This document shows positions 1-8,679 of a stretch of DNA of 64,000 nucleotides, one piece after another. The first letter of the stretch is position 1; each line of letters starts with the position of its first letter. The notes under the pieces are model-generated. The model was not told where the DNA came from. It saw only the letters and a list, made by a program, of their open reading frames with translations, and ran no database searches. This DNA is from Planctomycetota bacterium (GTDB lineage Bacteria; Planctomycetota; UBA1135; JACQFD01), in NCBI GenBank assembly GCA_016792805.1, contig JAEUHX010000021.1, positions 39,968-103,967 of the forward strand, written 5' to 3'. A program made the translations under genes and the position numbers.

Positions 1-2569
1 GAATCTCGCGGGCATGAAGCGGCTGGCTGGCGCTCCATTCGGTTCCCGTGGCGTGCAGATGGACCTCCGCGAACTCGCGCTCGACCTCGGCGTCGCGCTC
101 GACGAGGAGCCGCAGCGAGCCCGAACCAATCAGAGTGATGTCGCCCAGGTTCCACTCTTCGCCGTCTCGAATCACATGATGGGGAAGAGTTACTTTCGAC
201 CTCCCCGGCGCCGTCACCGAGACCACATATCCTCCTGGAGGAATCGGGCCCACGCGGGCTCGGCCTGTGCTTCGGTCGACGGGAACCTGGGCGCGAGTGG
301 CCATACCCGAGAGCTCGAGCGCCGCGTCGAGCACGGGAGCCCCCGACCGATCCACGACTCGCGCCACAAGCGCGGCTGAACCCTCCTCGTGATCAGGAAT
401 CGCGATTTCCACAGATCCCGCTCGAGAATCTATAACTCCGAAGTCAACATGGCCGAATGGCTTGAAGATCCGCGGGTTCGTTCCGGCGAGGTAATATCGC
501 GCCGCGGAGAGCCCGCGCAGCTCCGCCTCGCCTCGATCATTGGTCTTTGCAGAGACGGCGGCCGCCGCACCGGAATCCGGCGCTCCCGCCTCCTCGACCG
601 CCCAAGCCGTGAGCTCCCATCCGCCTGTCCGGGTGCCCGCGCGAGAGATGATCTTGACAGTCAATGATCGAACATCCGAGAGAACTGGATCCCAACGAAA
701 CTCTTTGCCATGGGTGTCGAGCAGAATGCTTGTGACCGCAGTTCCGCCGCTTGGCCCTCGAGCCGAGAATGCGACCGGGTCGGCGATGGCATCGAGGCCG
801 TCGATGACGAAAGTCCCGTCTGCCGCGCTTCGCGTCCACCCGCCGAAAAACTCTACATTCGACTCGAGCTGAAACTCGTCGAGCCTGCCCGTGGAGATAA
901 TTGCGTTCCCAACGACTTTGCCTTGAGAGCTCGTCACTCTTCCGGCCACTCGTGCCGCGGGCTTGAGTGGGAGCAGAATCTTCGCCTCCTCCCCTAGCGC
1001 GACACGAACACCGGAGCGCGTCAACGCGAAGCCAGGCGCCCGTGCGGAGATGCATGTATTCCCGGGGGCGACGCCTCCCACGTAGAACTTTCCGGATGCG
1101 TCGCAAACAACTCTCCGGCTACGCGGCGGAATCCGACCAGGCGCGAAGGAGCCCCAGAAAAGTTGCTGATCGCCGACGAGCACGGCAGCTCCGGGAATCG
1201 GAGTGCCAGCGAGATTGGTAACAACTCCCGACACAGCGCCACCTCTTCCCTGGAGGACGAGAACCAAGGGCGCGGACGAGGAGGCCGGCACTTCGAGGCC
1301 ATCGGAGGGAGACCACCCCGTTTTGTAAGCAGACAAATATTGGCCCGCCATGAGCCCGCGCAGAGAGAATCGCCCCGAAGCATCCGAAACCGCGAGCGCC
1401 GGCGGCTCCGCGGGCCGCATCCATCGCGTCGCGTGGATCTCCGCGCCGAAAACCACATTTCCCGCTTGGTCGACGACGGTGCCGTCCAGGTCGGTGCCGA
1501 CAGCGAGCTGAATCCGCAGCTCCGTCGTCTTGTCGCGCGCGACTGCCGCGCTCGCCTCCGAGCGGCCGTCGACCTGAATCTTGACCAATCCCGGGGGCAC
1601 ACCCTCGAATCGAGCTTCGCCCTCGACGTTCGTTACAGAGCGGCGACTCTGGGAAACCGGATTCGGCGAGTTCCAAGGCACAATTCGGAGCGGGGCTCCC
1701 GCCGCCGGAGAACCGTCGTGCCACAAAAGCTGGATCACGAGCGTTCCGCCGAACGAAGCGATCGGCGACTCCGAGCGCTCTCGATTTGCTGTGGCTTGCG
1801 TCTCGGCCACGGCCTGTGTCGCCGAGACGACCGCTCCGTCTCCGACGACCGCGGTCGATGAAAGGGCTCCCTCGGAAAGGCTGCCGCGCTCTGGGGGCGG
1901 CGCGGCAGGCGGAAGCGCAAGCCACGCGAACCAGAATGCAACAAAAACGCACGCTGCAGCGAAAAGTGCTTTCGTTTTTGTGGTCACGGCGAGAAGTCCA
2001 ATCGTCGACGGCACGCCGACCGATGGCCGCGGAGCCGTGGCGAGCGGCAACAGCGCCGCACACCAAGCCTCTCCTCCGCCGAGCTCCGCCTCGAGCGCCG
2101 CGCGCAGCCGCTCCTTCCCGCGCTTGAGGCGAGTCTTTGCAGTTTCCAGAGGAAGACCGAGCCGTTCGGCGATTTGCCGCGGCTCGAGACCCTCAAGAAA
2201 CCGCAAGACCAACGCATCTCGAAGCGGCGGCTCGAGAGCGAGCACCGCTTCTGTAACGCGCCGGCTCGTCTCGGCCCGCGCCCGAATCTCCTCCGGCGAT
2301 GGAATCGCCTCGCGTCTCGCCGCGACCCGCTCTCGCGTCGCGCGCCGGCTCTCGCCGAGGCGCGCACGCCACGCGAATCGCCGCGCGACGACGGCAAGCC
2401 ATGGGAGAAGCGAGCGATCCTCCCGCGGCGCCGCATCCAGCGCCGCGAGCCACGTCTGCTGCACCACGTCGTCGACGCTCGGCTCGTCCCGCAACAGCTC
2501 CCGCGCCACCGCGCGCACGAACGACTCGTGGCGCAGAAGCGATTGGAGCGGCGAGGCGTCGGAGCTCAT
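1..2569 (-). CDS. ECF-type sigma factor fused to a transmembrane anchor and carboxypeptidase-regulatory-like repeats (3' end beyond window)
   Basis: One open frame runs from ATG at 2569 to the left edge, 856 codons without a stop. Residues about 15-60 resemble sigma region 2 (SVDDVVQQTWLAAL) and about 105-160 region 4 (LEPPLRDALVLRFLEGLEPR, then a helix-turn-helix with ETAKTRLKRGRERL). A hydrophobic segment (ALFAAACVFVAFWFAWLAL) follows near residue 205. The rest is beta-rich repeats with signatures such as GVVTNLAGTPIPGAAVLVG, DASGRFSLRGL and GRVTSSQGKVVGNA, typical of carboxypeptidase-regulatory-like (transthyretin-like) domains. Inference: the sigma part is cytoplasmic and the repeats lie outside the membrane, so the protein may sense envelope state and direct transcription. 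The end of the protein is not visible. Confidence is high for the fused frame and moderate for topology. Confidence 0.85.
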   Translation of the reverse strand, partial: MSSDASPLQSLLRHESFVRAVARELLRDEPSVDDVVQQTWLAALDAAPREDRSLLPWLAVVARRFAWRARLGESRRATRERVAARREAIPSPEEIRARAETSRRVTEAVLALEPPLRDALVLRFLEGLEPRQIAERLGLPLETAKTRLKRGKERLRAALEAELGGGEAWCAALLPLATAPRPSVGVPSTIGLLAVTTKTKALFAAACVFVAFWFAWLALPPAAPPPERGSLSEGALSSTAVVGDGAVVSATQAVAETQATANRERSESPIASFGGTLVIQLLWHDGSPAAGAPLRIVPWNSPNPVSQSRRSVTNVEGEARFEGVPPGLVKIQVDGRSEASAAVARDKTTELRIQLAVGTDLDGTVVDQAGNVVFGAEIHATRWMRPAEPPALAVSDASGRFSLRGLMAGQYLSAYKTGWSPSDGLEVPASSSAPLVLVLQGRGGAVSGVVTNLAGTPIPGAAVLVGDQQLFWGSFAPGRIPPRSRRVVCDASGKFYVGGVAPGNTCISARAPGFALTRSGVRVALGEEAKILLPLKPAARVAGRVTSSQGKVVGNAIISTGRLDEFQLESNVEFFGGWTRSAADGTFVIDGLDAIADPVAFSARGPSGGTAVTSILLDTHGKEFRWDPVLSDVRSLTVKIISRAGTRTGGWELTAWAVEEAGAPDSGAAAAVSAKTNDRGEAELRGLSAARYYLAGTNPRIFKPFGHVDFGVIDSRAGSVEIAIPDHEEGSAALVARVVDRSGAPVLDAALELSGMATRAQVPVDRSTGRARVGPIPPGGYVVSVTAPGRSKVTLPHHVIRDGEEWNLGDITLIGSGSLRLLVERDAEVEREFAEVHLHATGTEWSASQPLHAREI

Positions 2570-2640
2570 CGGTCGTCGCTGGTGGCTTCGCGCGCGCCGC
2601 CGATCGAGTTCAGAAAAATCCCCCCAGCCGCCGCAGCCCG

Positions 2641-3726
2641 CTAGTGGCCAAGCCCCGGCTTGAGGGAGATCAGGATCGAGACCACGAACAACAGAATAAT
2701 GATGACCTCGAGGATCTCCATGCGGCGCGTGGCCGCCCGGTCGCTCAGCTTCTCATAGATGCTCTCGATCGTCTCGAGCTTGCGCGCGATCGTCTCGTTC
2801 CATTCCACGAGCTGAAAGCGCTCCGTCAGGCCGCGGTAGACGCGCGAAAGATACTGCTCGCCGACGAGCTTCAGCGCATTCGAGACCTCACCAAATAGGA
2901 TCGCGCCGTCGATTTGTAGCTGTGCAATCCGCCATCGTGCCCTCGCATGGCCTCCACCGAACCAACCCTGGAGCCCAGCCTGTCGTGAGAGTTCTTCATA
3001 CGATTCGCTGAGCGCGCGGTCGAGCTTGCTCTCGAGGTAGCGCATCTCCATGAGCTGCACGTTCGCAACCTGCATCACCCAGAGAACCTCGTCGGGCTCC
3101 GCGTCGAGCACGAGCGCCGAGGTCCAGTCGACCAGCACGACGTCGGTCGAGCCGAAGGAAACTCGGCAGGAAAGGGCATCGCTGATCTCCTGCGCTGAGA
3201 GCGGCCCGCGATCAGCGCGAAGGATTTGTGCGAGCTCCGGACCGTGGCGCTCGAGAAGCGCTCCGATGTCGACTGTGCCTTCGATTTGTGCGATATGAAA
3301 CACCACATAATCTTCGAAGGTCTCGGCGAGACCGGGGCGCGTGACGTGAGCGCGAATCTCCGCGAGAAGTCCGCTTATCCGCTTGCGCGCATCAGCAAGG
3401 AGCGCTGCGTTCTCGACAAGGCCGCAGCTCAAGTCGAGGAGCCCGGAGATCGCACCCTGGATGGGGAAAAAGTAGGTAATAGAAGCGGCGCCGAATTCGA
3501 AGAGCTCCACCTCCACGCTGTCGAGCGTCTGGAATCGCCCCACCGGGAGCGCCTCCGCCGCGCGGCAGAGTCGTAACGTTGCCGGTAGGTCTCCGACCCG
3601 CTTCGGCGGCCCCGCTTCCTCACCGAGGAGCTTGCGCAGCGGAGCGAGCGCAATCGACTGCCCGAGGTCAAATGCATACTGAACGCGGCAGACGCCGCGA
3701 GCGATGCGAAGGTCGGTCGCAGTCAT
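2641..3726 (-). CDS. RMD1/DUF155 family membrane-anchored protein
   Basis: This 361-residue protein has the RMD1/YagE (DUF155) layout. An N-terminal alpha/beta region contains the core FGAASITYFFP and later DWTSALVLDAEPDEVLWVMQ. A helical segment with alternating Leu and charged residues follows (about 230-330), and one C-terminal transmembrane helix (EVIIILLFVVSILISL) is followed by a short tail. Family members are tail-anchored proteins of poorly defined role; the yeast homologues are mitochondrial. The ATG at 3726 is the only good start. The next gene downstream is the sigma fusion, 71 bp away on the same strand, so co-transcription is possible. No enzymatic motif is visible. Confidence 0.75.
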   Translation of the reverse strand: MTATDLRIARGVCRVQYAFDLGQSIALAPLRKLLGEEAGPPKRVGDLPATLRLCRAAEALPVGRFQTLDSVEVELFEFGAASITYFFPIQGAISGLLDLSCGLVENAALLADARKRISGLLAEIRAHVTRPGLAETFEDYVVFHIAQIEGTVDIGALLERHGPELAQILRADRGPLSAQEISDALSCRVSFGSTDVVLVDWTSALVLDAEPDEVLWVMQVANVQLMEMRYLESKLDRALSESYEELSRQAGLQGWFGGGHARARWRIAQLQIDGAILFGEVSNALKLVGEQYLSRVYRGLTERFQLVEWNETIARKLETIESIYEKLSDRAATRRMEILEVIIILLFVVSILISLKPGLGH

Positions 3727-3764
3727 GGATTTATGAGAGTCTCAGTTTGCGGAGTCGGGGTTTG

Positions 3765-4664
3765 CTAACGTGTGGCTCGCCGCTCCTCGAGCTCGTCCAG
3801 CGTTCTCGGCCAATCGGCCTTCAATAGCTGGGAGAGGGCGCGATCGGCGAGGAGCTTGCCGCCGGTCTGGCAACGCGCGCAATAATTTGTCTCGTTGTCG
3901 GCATGCACAATGCGTTGCACTTCGGCACCGCATTCGGGGCAGGGTTGGCCGTACTTCCCATGCACGGCCATCTCCGGGCGAAATGCCGTCACCTTCTCCG
4001 GCCAGCCGTCGCCCACATCGTCGAGAAGACGCTTCGTCCACTCGCGGAGCACCGCGACCGTGGATTCGTGCAGGCGAGCGGCCTCGGCGTCACCGAGCTT
4101 CTGTGACAGCGCTGTCGGCGATAGCCGCGCGCGGTGGAGGATCTCGTCGGAGTAGGCGTTCCCGATGCCAGAGAAGAGGTCGGGATCGGTGAGTGTGCGC
4201 TTGAGCGTATGGTTCTCTCGGCGCAGGGCCTCGATGAATTGTTGCTGCGTACAGGAGAGCGGCTCCACTCCGGAGCGCGCCAGCGCCTTCTCTCCCGCAT
4301 CGCCTTTCACGACGAGCAGTGCGGCGCGCCGTTTCGTACCCGCCTCCGTCAGATGCAGGCAGCCGCGATCCGTCATGAAGTCTGCAAGAGTTGAACGGGC
4401 GAATCGCGCTCTGCGGGCTCTCCAAAGAAGCCTCCCCGCGATCATCAGGTGCAGCACGAGGCGAAGATCATTGGAAAGCTCCAGCACGAGGCGCTTGCCC
4501 AATCGGCGAAAACTTACAATTCTTGCGCCGAAGGCCGCGTCCAGCTTCGGCTCGTAGGTGCGCAGCAAGAACGGGGAATGAACAATCACTTTTTCGAGCA
4601 CTGCGTTCTGTGCTCTGCGCCGCAGGCACTCGAGATAAACCTCTACGTCGGGAAGCTCCGGCAC
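3765..4664 (-). CDS. Fpg/Nei-family DNA glycosylase
   Basis: This 299-residue protein begins PELPDVEVY after a GTG start. After Met removal the N-terminal Pro would be the catalytic nucleophile, with the adjacent Glu as the second catalytic residue. A helix-two-turn-helix region lies near LFSGIGNAYSDEIL. A C-terminal zinc finger has Cys at about 242, 245, 262 and 265, with QTGGKLLADRALS after it. Family role: base-excision repair of oxidised bases with beta/delta-lyase activity. The GTG at 4664 was chosen because PELP must be N-terminal and because it lies 2 nt after the stop of the DUF4010 gene, indicating translational coupling. The frame stays open upstream into that gene, but this is a shadow. 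Substrate preference (Fpg or Nei) is not decided by the sequence. Confidence 0.88.
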   Translation of the reverse strand: MPELPDVEVYLECLRRRAQNAVLEKVIVHSPFLLRTYEPKLDAAFGARIVSFRRLGKRLVLELSNDLRLVLHLMIAGRLLWRARRARFARSTLADFMTDRGCLHLTEAGTKRRAALLVVKGDAGEKALARSGVEPLSCTQQQFIEALRRENHTLKRTLTDPDLFSGIGNAYSDEILHRARLSPTALSQKLGDAEAARLHESTVAVLREWTKRLLDDVGDGWPEKVTAFRPEMAVHGKYGQPCPECGAEVQRIVHADNETNYCARCQTGGKLLADRALSQLLKADWPRTLDELEERRATR

Positions 4665-4666
4665 CG

Positions 4667-6052
4667 CTACTTCCACACCAAAGCCGCGGCGAGGCCAGCG
4701 CTGCTCGCCAAGATGGATGCCGCAAGCCAGGCGGCGGTTGGCCGCGAAACGGCTCGCGCCCCGAGGCTCAGGCCAAGCCCGGCCTTCACGATGGAGTTCG
4801 ATGCGACGGCGGCGAAAACAGCCGCCAGCGCAAGTTTTTCTGTGATATGCGTGCTCTGGCTTGCGAACTCCTGGGCGATTGCGACGCTGATGGCGTCGAC
4901 GTCGACGGTGCCCGAAACGACGGCTGTGGCCATGAGTCCCGCTCCGCCGAAAACCAACAATACAAGCTTCGCGCCGACGCGAATCAGAAAGAAGAGCCCC
5001 GCAAACTGCAGCGCCGGCCAGAGTGCAAACGGAGTGGTCACCGCGAGCCCGTGGGCCGAGGGTTCGTCCGAGGGCTGCTTTCGGCTCTGAATGAACGCCC
5101 CAACGGCGGTAGCGCCCGCCATCGGAAACATGATCCACGCTGCCGCTGTGGTGAGGCTTGGAGCGAAAAGTGCAACAAGCACGAATACGCGCAGCGCCAT
5201 GACGGTGCAGGCCGAGAGCACTGCAGAGACCAGCGGACCGCTGAGATGGGGAGCGTGATTCGATTGTTGGGCAACCGAGAGAGTGACGGCGGTGGAGCTG
5301 ACGAATCCGCCGAGAGTTCCAGTGAGTGCCATTCCGCGCCGCGGTCCCATGGAGCGCACGAGCACATATCCCGCAAAACCAATCGTAGAGATCGCAACAA
5401 CGAGAGCCCACAATTTGAACGGATTGAAGATCTCAAGCTTCCCCATCGTGGCATCGTCGACGCCGAGGTCGCGCAAGAGGCGCGCGAGCGGCCCCGCATC
5501 GAGCGGCCCGAGGTCGCGGTCGGGAAGCCACGGCAGGAGCACGAGAGCGACGAGCCCTAGCTGAATCGCCGCTCCGATCTCTTGCGGCGTGAGCGCCCTC
5601 ACAAATCGGTGGAGCGGCGCTTTCACAGCAAGCGTGGCCGTCGCAGCAACGGCCACGCCGACCGCGACGAGCCGCAGCGGCGTCTGAACCAATGCGCCCA
5701 GCAGAAAGGTCAACAGGAGCGTGACGGCCGACGTGATTCCGTAGTGCCCGGTTCGGATTCCACGAATCCCGTAGGCGGTCGCAGTGATCGCGGCCAGTGC
5801 CACGAATGCCGCAATCCACCCGGCGCTGTTGAGTGACATCGAGCGGTCGAGCACGTAGCTGGTCCACCCGAGCACGGCCGTCAAAATGTGAGATCGAACG
5901 CCGGCCGGCGTCCCTACGCGGTCGCCGTCGGCCGGCTCGGATCTCGCCGCCTTGCCGAACTCCCGCTCGATACCGATGAAGGCACCACAAAAGAGCGCGA
6001 GCAAGAAGCCCGGAATCAGCTCGACTTGCGAAGCGTGCTGAGCGCCGATCAC
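4667..6052 (-). CDS. MgtC/SapB-type N-terminal domain plus DUF4010 membrane protein
   Basis: This 461-residue polytopic membrane protein starts with GTG at 6052. The N-terminal 130 residues carry the MgtC/SapB-like pattern FCGAFIGIEREFGKAARS and GIRGIRTGHYGITSAVTLLL. The remainder is a DUF4010 module with about eight hydrophobic helices, including TLGGFVSSTAVTLSVAQQS. MgtC proteins are linked to growth in low magnesium; the function of the DUF4010 module is unknown. Its stop is followed 2 nt later by the Fpg-like glycosylase start, so the two genes form an operon. No good Shine-Dalgarno motif precedes the GTG, so the start is moderately certain. Confidence 0.8.
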   Translation of the reverse strand: MIGAQHASQVELIPGFLLALFCGAFIGIEREFGKAARSEPADGDRVGTPAGVRSHILTAVLGWTSYVLDRSMSLNSAGWIAAFVALAAITATAYGIRGIRTGHYGITSAVTLLLTFLLGALVQTPLRLVAVGVAVAATATLAVKAPLHRFVRALTPQEIGAAIQLGLVALVLLPWLPDRDLGPLDAGPLARLLRDLGVDDATMGKLEIFNPFKLWALVVAISTIGFAGYVLVRSMGPRRGMALTGTLGGFVSSTAVTLSVAQQSNHAPHLSGPLVSAVLSACTVMALRVFVLVALFAPSLTTAAAWIMFPMAGATAVGAFIQSRKQPSDEPSAHGLAVTTPFALWPALQFAGLFFLIRVGAKLVLLVFGGAGLMATAVVSGTVDVDAISVAIAQEFASQSTHITEKLALAAVFAAVASNSIVKAGLGLSLGARAVSRPTAAWLAASILASSAGLAAALVWK

Positions 6053-6685
6053 GCCTCAAGGATACTCGGCGGCGCCTCCGGAGTTCTTGACTGGCGAAGG
6101 CCTCCCGGCGCGGCGCCCAGGAAACTCATCGCGAACGACGCCTCCATCGCGTGGGCGCCGCGAGCACCAAGCCACGCGCCCGGCGCGAGACGCGCCGACG
6201 GGGAAGAGCGCCGGGGTCGCGCGGGGCGGCTGGACGGGGCTTCCGGGCGGCGGTCCGGGCATGGTGTGGCACGACGAGGAGCGCAGGCGCCTCCGGGGAC
6301 GCGAGCTTCAAGATGGGCTCGCCTCCCGTCATGCCCGGGTGCAGTTCAAATGAAACGGAATGCGCCGCGCAGAGATGCCTCCGGCCGAGGAATGGAGGAC
6401 GATTCAAGAGTTCTCCGCAAAGCGAGCGCGAGGAATCGTTGCCGAGCGCAAGAGGCCTCGCCGCAGGCGTAGCCAAGGAGTTCCGTCGAGGACGAGGCGA
6501 CGCAGCGATGGGCGACGAAGCTCGCGCGCCGCTCGGATGACTTCTGAAACGTCCTCCAAGGCGGCTTCCCTACAACCCGCAGCTTTCCTATAAATACCAG
6601 ATCCAACAACTCGCGACGCGTCGCGTCGATTCTTAAGTCAGCGTGATGGGCGCTGGCCGCGGGCCTGTGTTCACTCTTGAGCGAC
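6053..6685. other. Intergenic region, 633 bp, containing a dispersed repeat
   Basis: This lies between the start of the DUF4010 gene and the end of the antiporter gene, both on the minus strand. No convincing coding frame was found; open frames are Arg/Pro-rich shadows. The only structured part is the 164-bp inverted-ended repeat at 6394-6557. The stretch 6558-6685 must include the antiporter transcript end, but no clear terminator was seen. Confidence 0.6.
6394..6557. repeat. Dispersed 164-bp element with inverted ends, copy A
   Basis: The left end GGAGGACGATTCAAGAG and the reverse complement of the right end (GGAGGACGTTTCAGAAG) match at 14 of 17 positions. The whole unit aligns without gaps to 47753-47916, with 138 of 164 bases identical by hand alignment. 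Both copies can be read as an Arg-rich peptide ending GDEARA(P/L)LG, but that peptide is less conserved than the DNA (about 77%). A DNA- or RNA-level element (MITE-like, REP-like or structured RNA) therefore fits better than a gene. No flanking target duplication was recognised. Confidence 0.8.
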
Positions 6686-7672
6686 TCAAGGCGAACCGCT
6701 TGTCGATTTGTAAGCGGAAATGATCAAGAATGCGGCATAGGACCCGAGGAGCAGCCCACCCTCGAGGCGCGAGATGGTCTTCCCGAATGTGCGGCTGATC
6801 GGCACCAATGCGACGGCGAGGACCGCCATATACGTAATGGGCAAAGTGAACGCATCATTCCCTTGCGGCGGCGCAAGGAAGCCCGTGATACCAAAGATGG
6901 CGCCGGCATTGAACAGGCACGATCCGATCGCATTTCCGACGGCGAGGTCGTTCTGCCCCTTCCGAACGGCCATGACTCCCGTGATTATTTCGGGAAGCGT
7001 CGTCCCTATGGAAACAATAGTTATTCCAACAATCGATTCTGGAATGCCCAGTCCGATCGCGAGACCGCTAGCGCCGTCGCTCGCCAAGGAACCGCCGAAG
7101 GACAGGAGCGACAAGCCGCCGATGAATGCGGCACCAATCATGAACCACCCCATCGGCTTCTCGAGATGGGTTGGATCAGCACCAATCGTATCTGCAGCCT
7201 CCGGCGTCTTGGCGCGGTCGGTCTCCCGGAGCGCGGACATGATCGTCCACATACTGTAGCTTCCAAAGATCCCGAGCATGAGCCCGGCCTCCCATTGCCC
7301 GAAGCCGGGCAGGTAACCAATTACGGCCATTCCACCCAGAATGAAGGCGTTGAGCCAGATCTCGATCTTGATCAGCCGCTCCTGAACGATGAGAGGCTGA
7401 ATCATCGCACAGAGGCCGAGAACGAGCGACATATTGCAAATATTCGCGCCGATCACATTTCCGAAGGCAAGATCGCCGCGCCCCTTGATCGCCGAGATGA
7501 TGTTGAGCGCCAGCTCAGGCGCGCTCGTGCCCCAGGCGACCAAGGTGAGCCCGACGACGAGGGGCGAGACACGAAGTCGCTTGGCCGTATCCACAGATGC
7601 AGCCACGAGCAGCCTCCCGCCGACGATCAGGAGCAGCAGTCCACCCAGGAACAAACCTGTGTTCATCAACAT
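6686..7672 (-). CDS. Calcium/sodium antiporter of the CaCA family (YrbG-like)
   Basis: This 328-residue integral membrane protein is a cation/Ca2+ exchanger with two inverted homologous halves. The alpha-1 repeat contains GLTLVAWGTSAPELALN and the alpha-2 repeat contains TIVSIGTTLPEIITG, including the Glu residues that bind cations in this family. About ten hydrophobic helices are seen, with a short acidic/polar linker in the middle (RETDRAKTPEAADTIGADPT). The ATG at 7672 was chosen because the protein starts with a helix (MLMNTGLFLGGLLLLIVGG). The frame extends upstream to 7870 but encodes a low-complexity Arg-rich stretch. MNTG at 7666 is an alternative. Ion preference cannot be told. Confidence 0.88.
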   Translation of the reverse strand: MLMNTGLFLGGLLLLIVGGRLLVAASVDTAKRLRVSPLVVGLTLVAWGTSAPELALNIISAIKGRGDLAFGNVIGANICNMSLVLGLCAMIQPLIVQERLIKIEIWLNAFILGGMAVIGYLPGFGQWEAGLMLGIFGSYSMWTIMSALRETDRAKTPEAADTIGADPTHLEKPMGWFMIGAAFIGGLSLLSFGGSLASDGASGLAIGLGIPESIVGITIVSIGTTLPEIITGVMAVRKGQNDLAVGNAIGSCLFNAGAIFGITGFLAPPQGNDAFTLPITYMAVLAVALVPISRTFGKTISRLEGGLLLGSYAAFLIISAYKSTSGSP

Positions 7673-7988
7673 GGAGAGTGGGCGCCTAGGGCGCGGCGAT
7701 GTATCCGAAAGTGAGACTGACGATTCGAGGCAGCTGAGGCCGCGAACCCTCGCGCCGAGACTATCAGCCGAACCCACGGCTCTCACGAGATGGGACCTCT
7801 TCCGAGTTGTTTCTCGATGGGTCCCTCTCACGTCGTTTCCGATGCCGGTGCCCGCGACCTCGGAAAGCATGCTGTATCCCCGAGAGCCCCGCGAGGTCGG
7901 CGGCGCTCGCGGCTGTCACGAGGAGCCTTTCGATCGGTGCCAGCCGCTGAGCCCTTCCACATCCGTGGATGTTGGCTAGCTTCTAGGC
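7673..7988. other. Divergent intergenic region, 316 bp
   Basis: This separates the minus-strand antiporter from the plus-strand DUF433 gene, so promoters in both directions are expected here. No RNA gene, riboswitch consensus or repeat was recognised. It also marks the left edge of the accessory block. Confidence 0.4.
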
Positions 7989-8243
7989 ATGTCGCGAGAG
8001 CAACTCCTACAACGCATCACGGTCGACCCACAGGTCTGCTTCGGCAAGGCGGTCATCCGCGACACCCGAATCGCCGTCGCCGTCATCCTCGAGAACCTGG
8101 CAGAGGCCGTCCCTGAGGCGGAGATTCTCGCCGCATACCCCGCTCTCTGTGCCGACGATCTGCGCGCCGCGTTGGCCTACGCCGCCGAGACGGCCCGAGA
8201 ACGAGTCATTCCCGTTGGCATCATCACCTCTACCAAGCCTTGA
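7989..8243 (+). CDS. DUF433-family small protein (antitoxin-like)
   Basis: This 84-residue protein matches the DUF433 pattern. An N-terminal RITVDPQVCFGKAVIRDTRI is followed by a helix-turn-helix-like segment (AVILENLAEAVPEAEILAAY) and then ALCADDLRAALAYAAETARE. DUF433 proteins are commonly encoded just upstream of PIN-like DUF5615 proteins and are treated as VapB-like antitoxins. That arrangement is present here: the next gene starts inside this stop codon (TTGA overlap). ATG at 7989 is preceded by a weak TAGG. Likely DNA-binding and toxin-neutralising, by family only. Confidence 0.82.
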   Translation: MSREQLLQRITVDPQVCFGKAVIRDTRIAVAVILENLAEAVPEAEILAAYPALCADDLRAALAYAAETARERVIPVGIITSTKP

Positions 8244-8602
8244 GACTGAAGCTCGACGAGAACCTCGATGTTCGGCTGACGGCCTACTTTCGCGACCGCG
8301 GCCATGATGTAGAGACGGTTTTCTCGGAACATCTCTCGGGATCGGCAGATGACCGACTCCTCGCCGAGTGCCGTTCTGAGAGCCGAACGCTTCTCACACT
8401 CGACCTCGACTTCGCAAACCCGAGAAGATTCCCTCCTCAGCTGAGCTCCGGAATAGTGGTTTTCAGGCCGAATCGAACCTCGCTATCTGCGATGCGAACT
8501 CTTCTTGAGAGTTCGTGGCCCGCGATGGAACAGCAGAACCTTTCGGGACGACTCTGGATTGTTGAATCCACCAGGATACGACTCTTTGACCCGCAGGAAT
8601 AA
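8240..8602 (+). CDS. DUF5615 PIN-like protein (VapC-like putative toxin)
   Basis: This 120-residue protein has the DUF5615/Mut7-C-like PIN fold signature. KLDENLD near the N-terminus supplies the first acidic cluster, GHDVETVF follows, and TLLTLDLDFANPRRFPP supplies the second. The start is TTG at 8240, overlapping the DUF433 stop by 4 nt, so translation is coupled. Family inference: a metal-dependent RNase toxin neutralised by the upstream protein; no target can be predicted. It sits 77 bp before the STAND gene on the same strand, so the pair may share the block's transcription. Confidence 0.82.
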   Translation: MRLKLDENLDVRLTAYFRDRGHDVETVFSEHLSGSADDRLLAECRSESRTLLTLDLDFANPRRFPPQLSSGIVVFRPNRTSLSAMRTLLESSWPAMEQQNLSGRLWIVESTRIRLFDPQE

Positions 8603-8679
8603 TTCTAAGATTTCTATTACTTTACAACCTCCTCGATGATGCTGCTCTTTCTGCAAGGTATCGAGAACTAAGGGCCACC

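Noticed and set aside
1119..2066. 315-codon minus-strand frame at the left edge
   Set aside because: It is a different frame of the sigma-fusion gene with Arg/Ser/Cys-rich content; the fused frame has sigma motifs and continuous repeats.
4391..5560. 389-codon plus-strand frame opposite Fpg and DUF4010
   Set aside because: Arg/Glu/Asn-rich shadow; the minus strand carries both families.
6151..6540. Peptide encoded by the dispersed repeat (ending GDEARAPLG)
   Set aside because: Peptide identity between the two copies is lower than DNA identity and no ribosome site is seen, so selection on a protein is not supported.
7673..7870. N-terminal extension of the antiporter to 7870
   Set aside because: 66 residues of Arg/Ser-rich sequence before the first membrane helix, absent from the family; ATG at 7672 fits.
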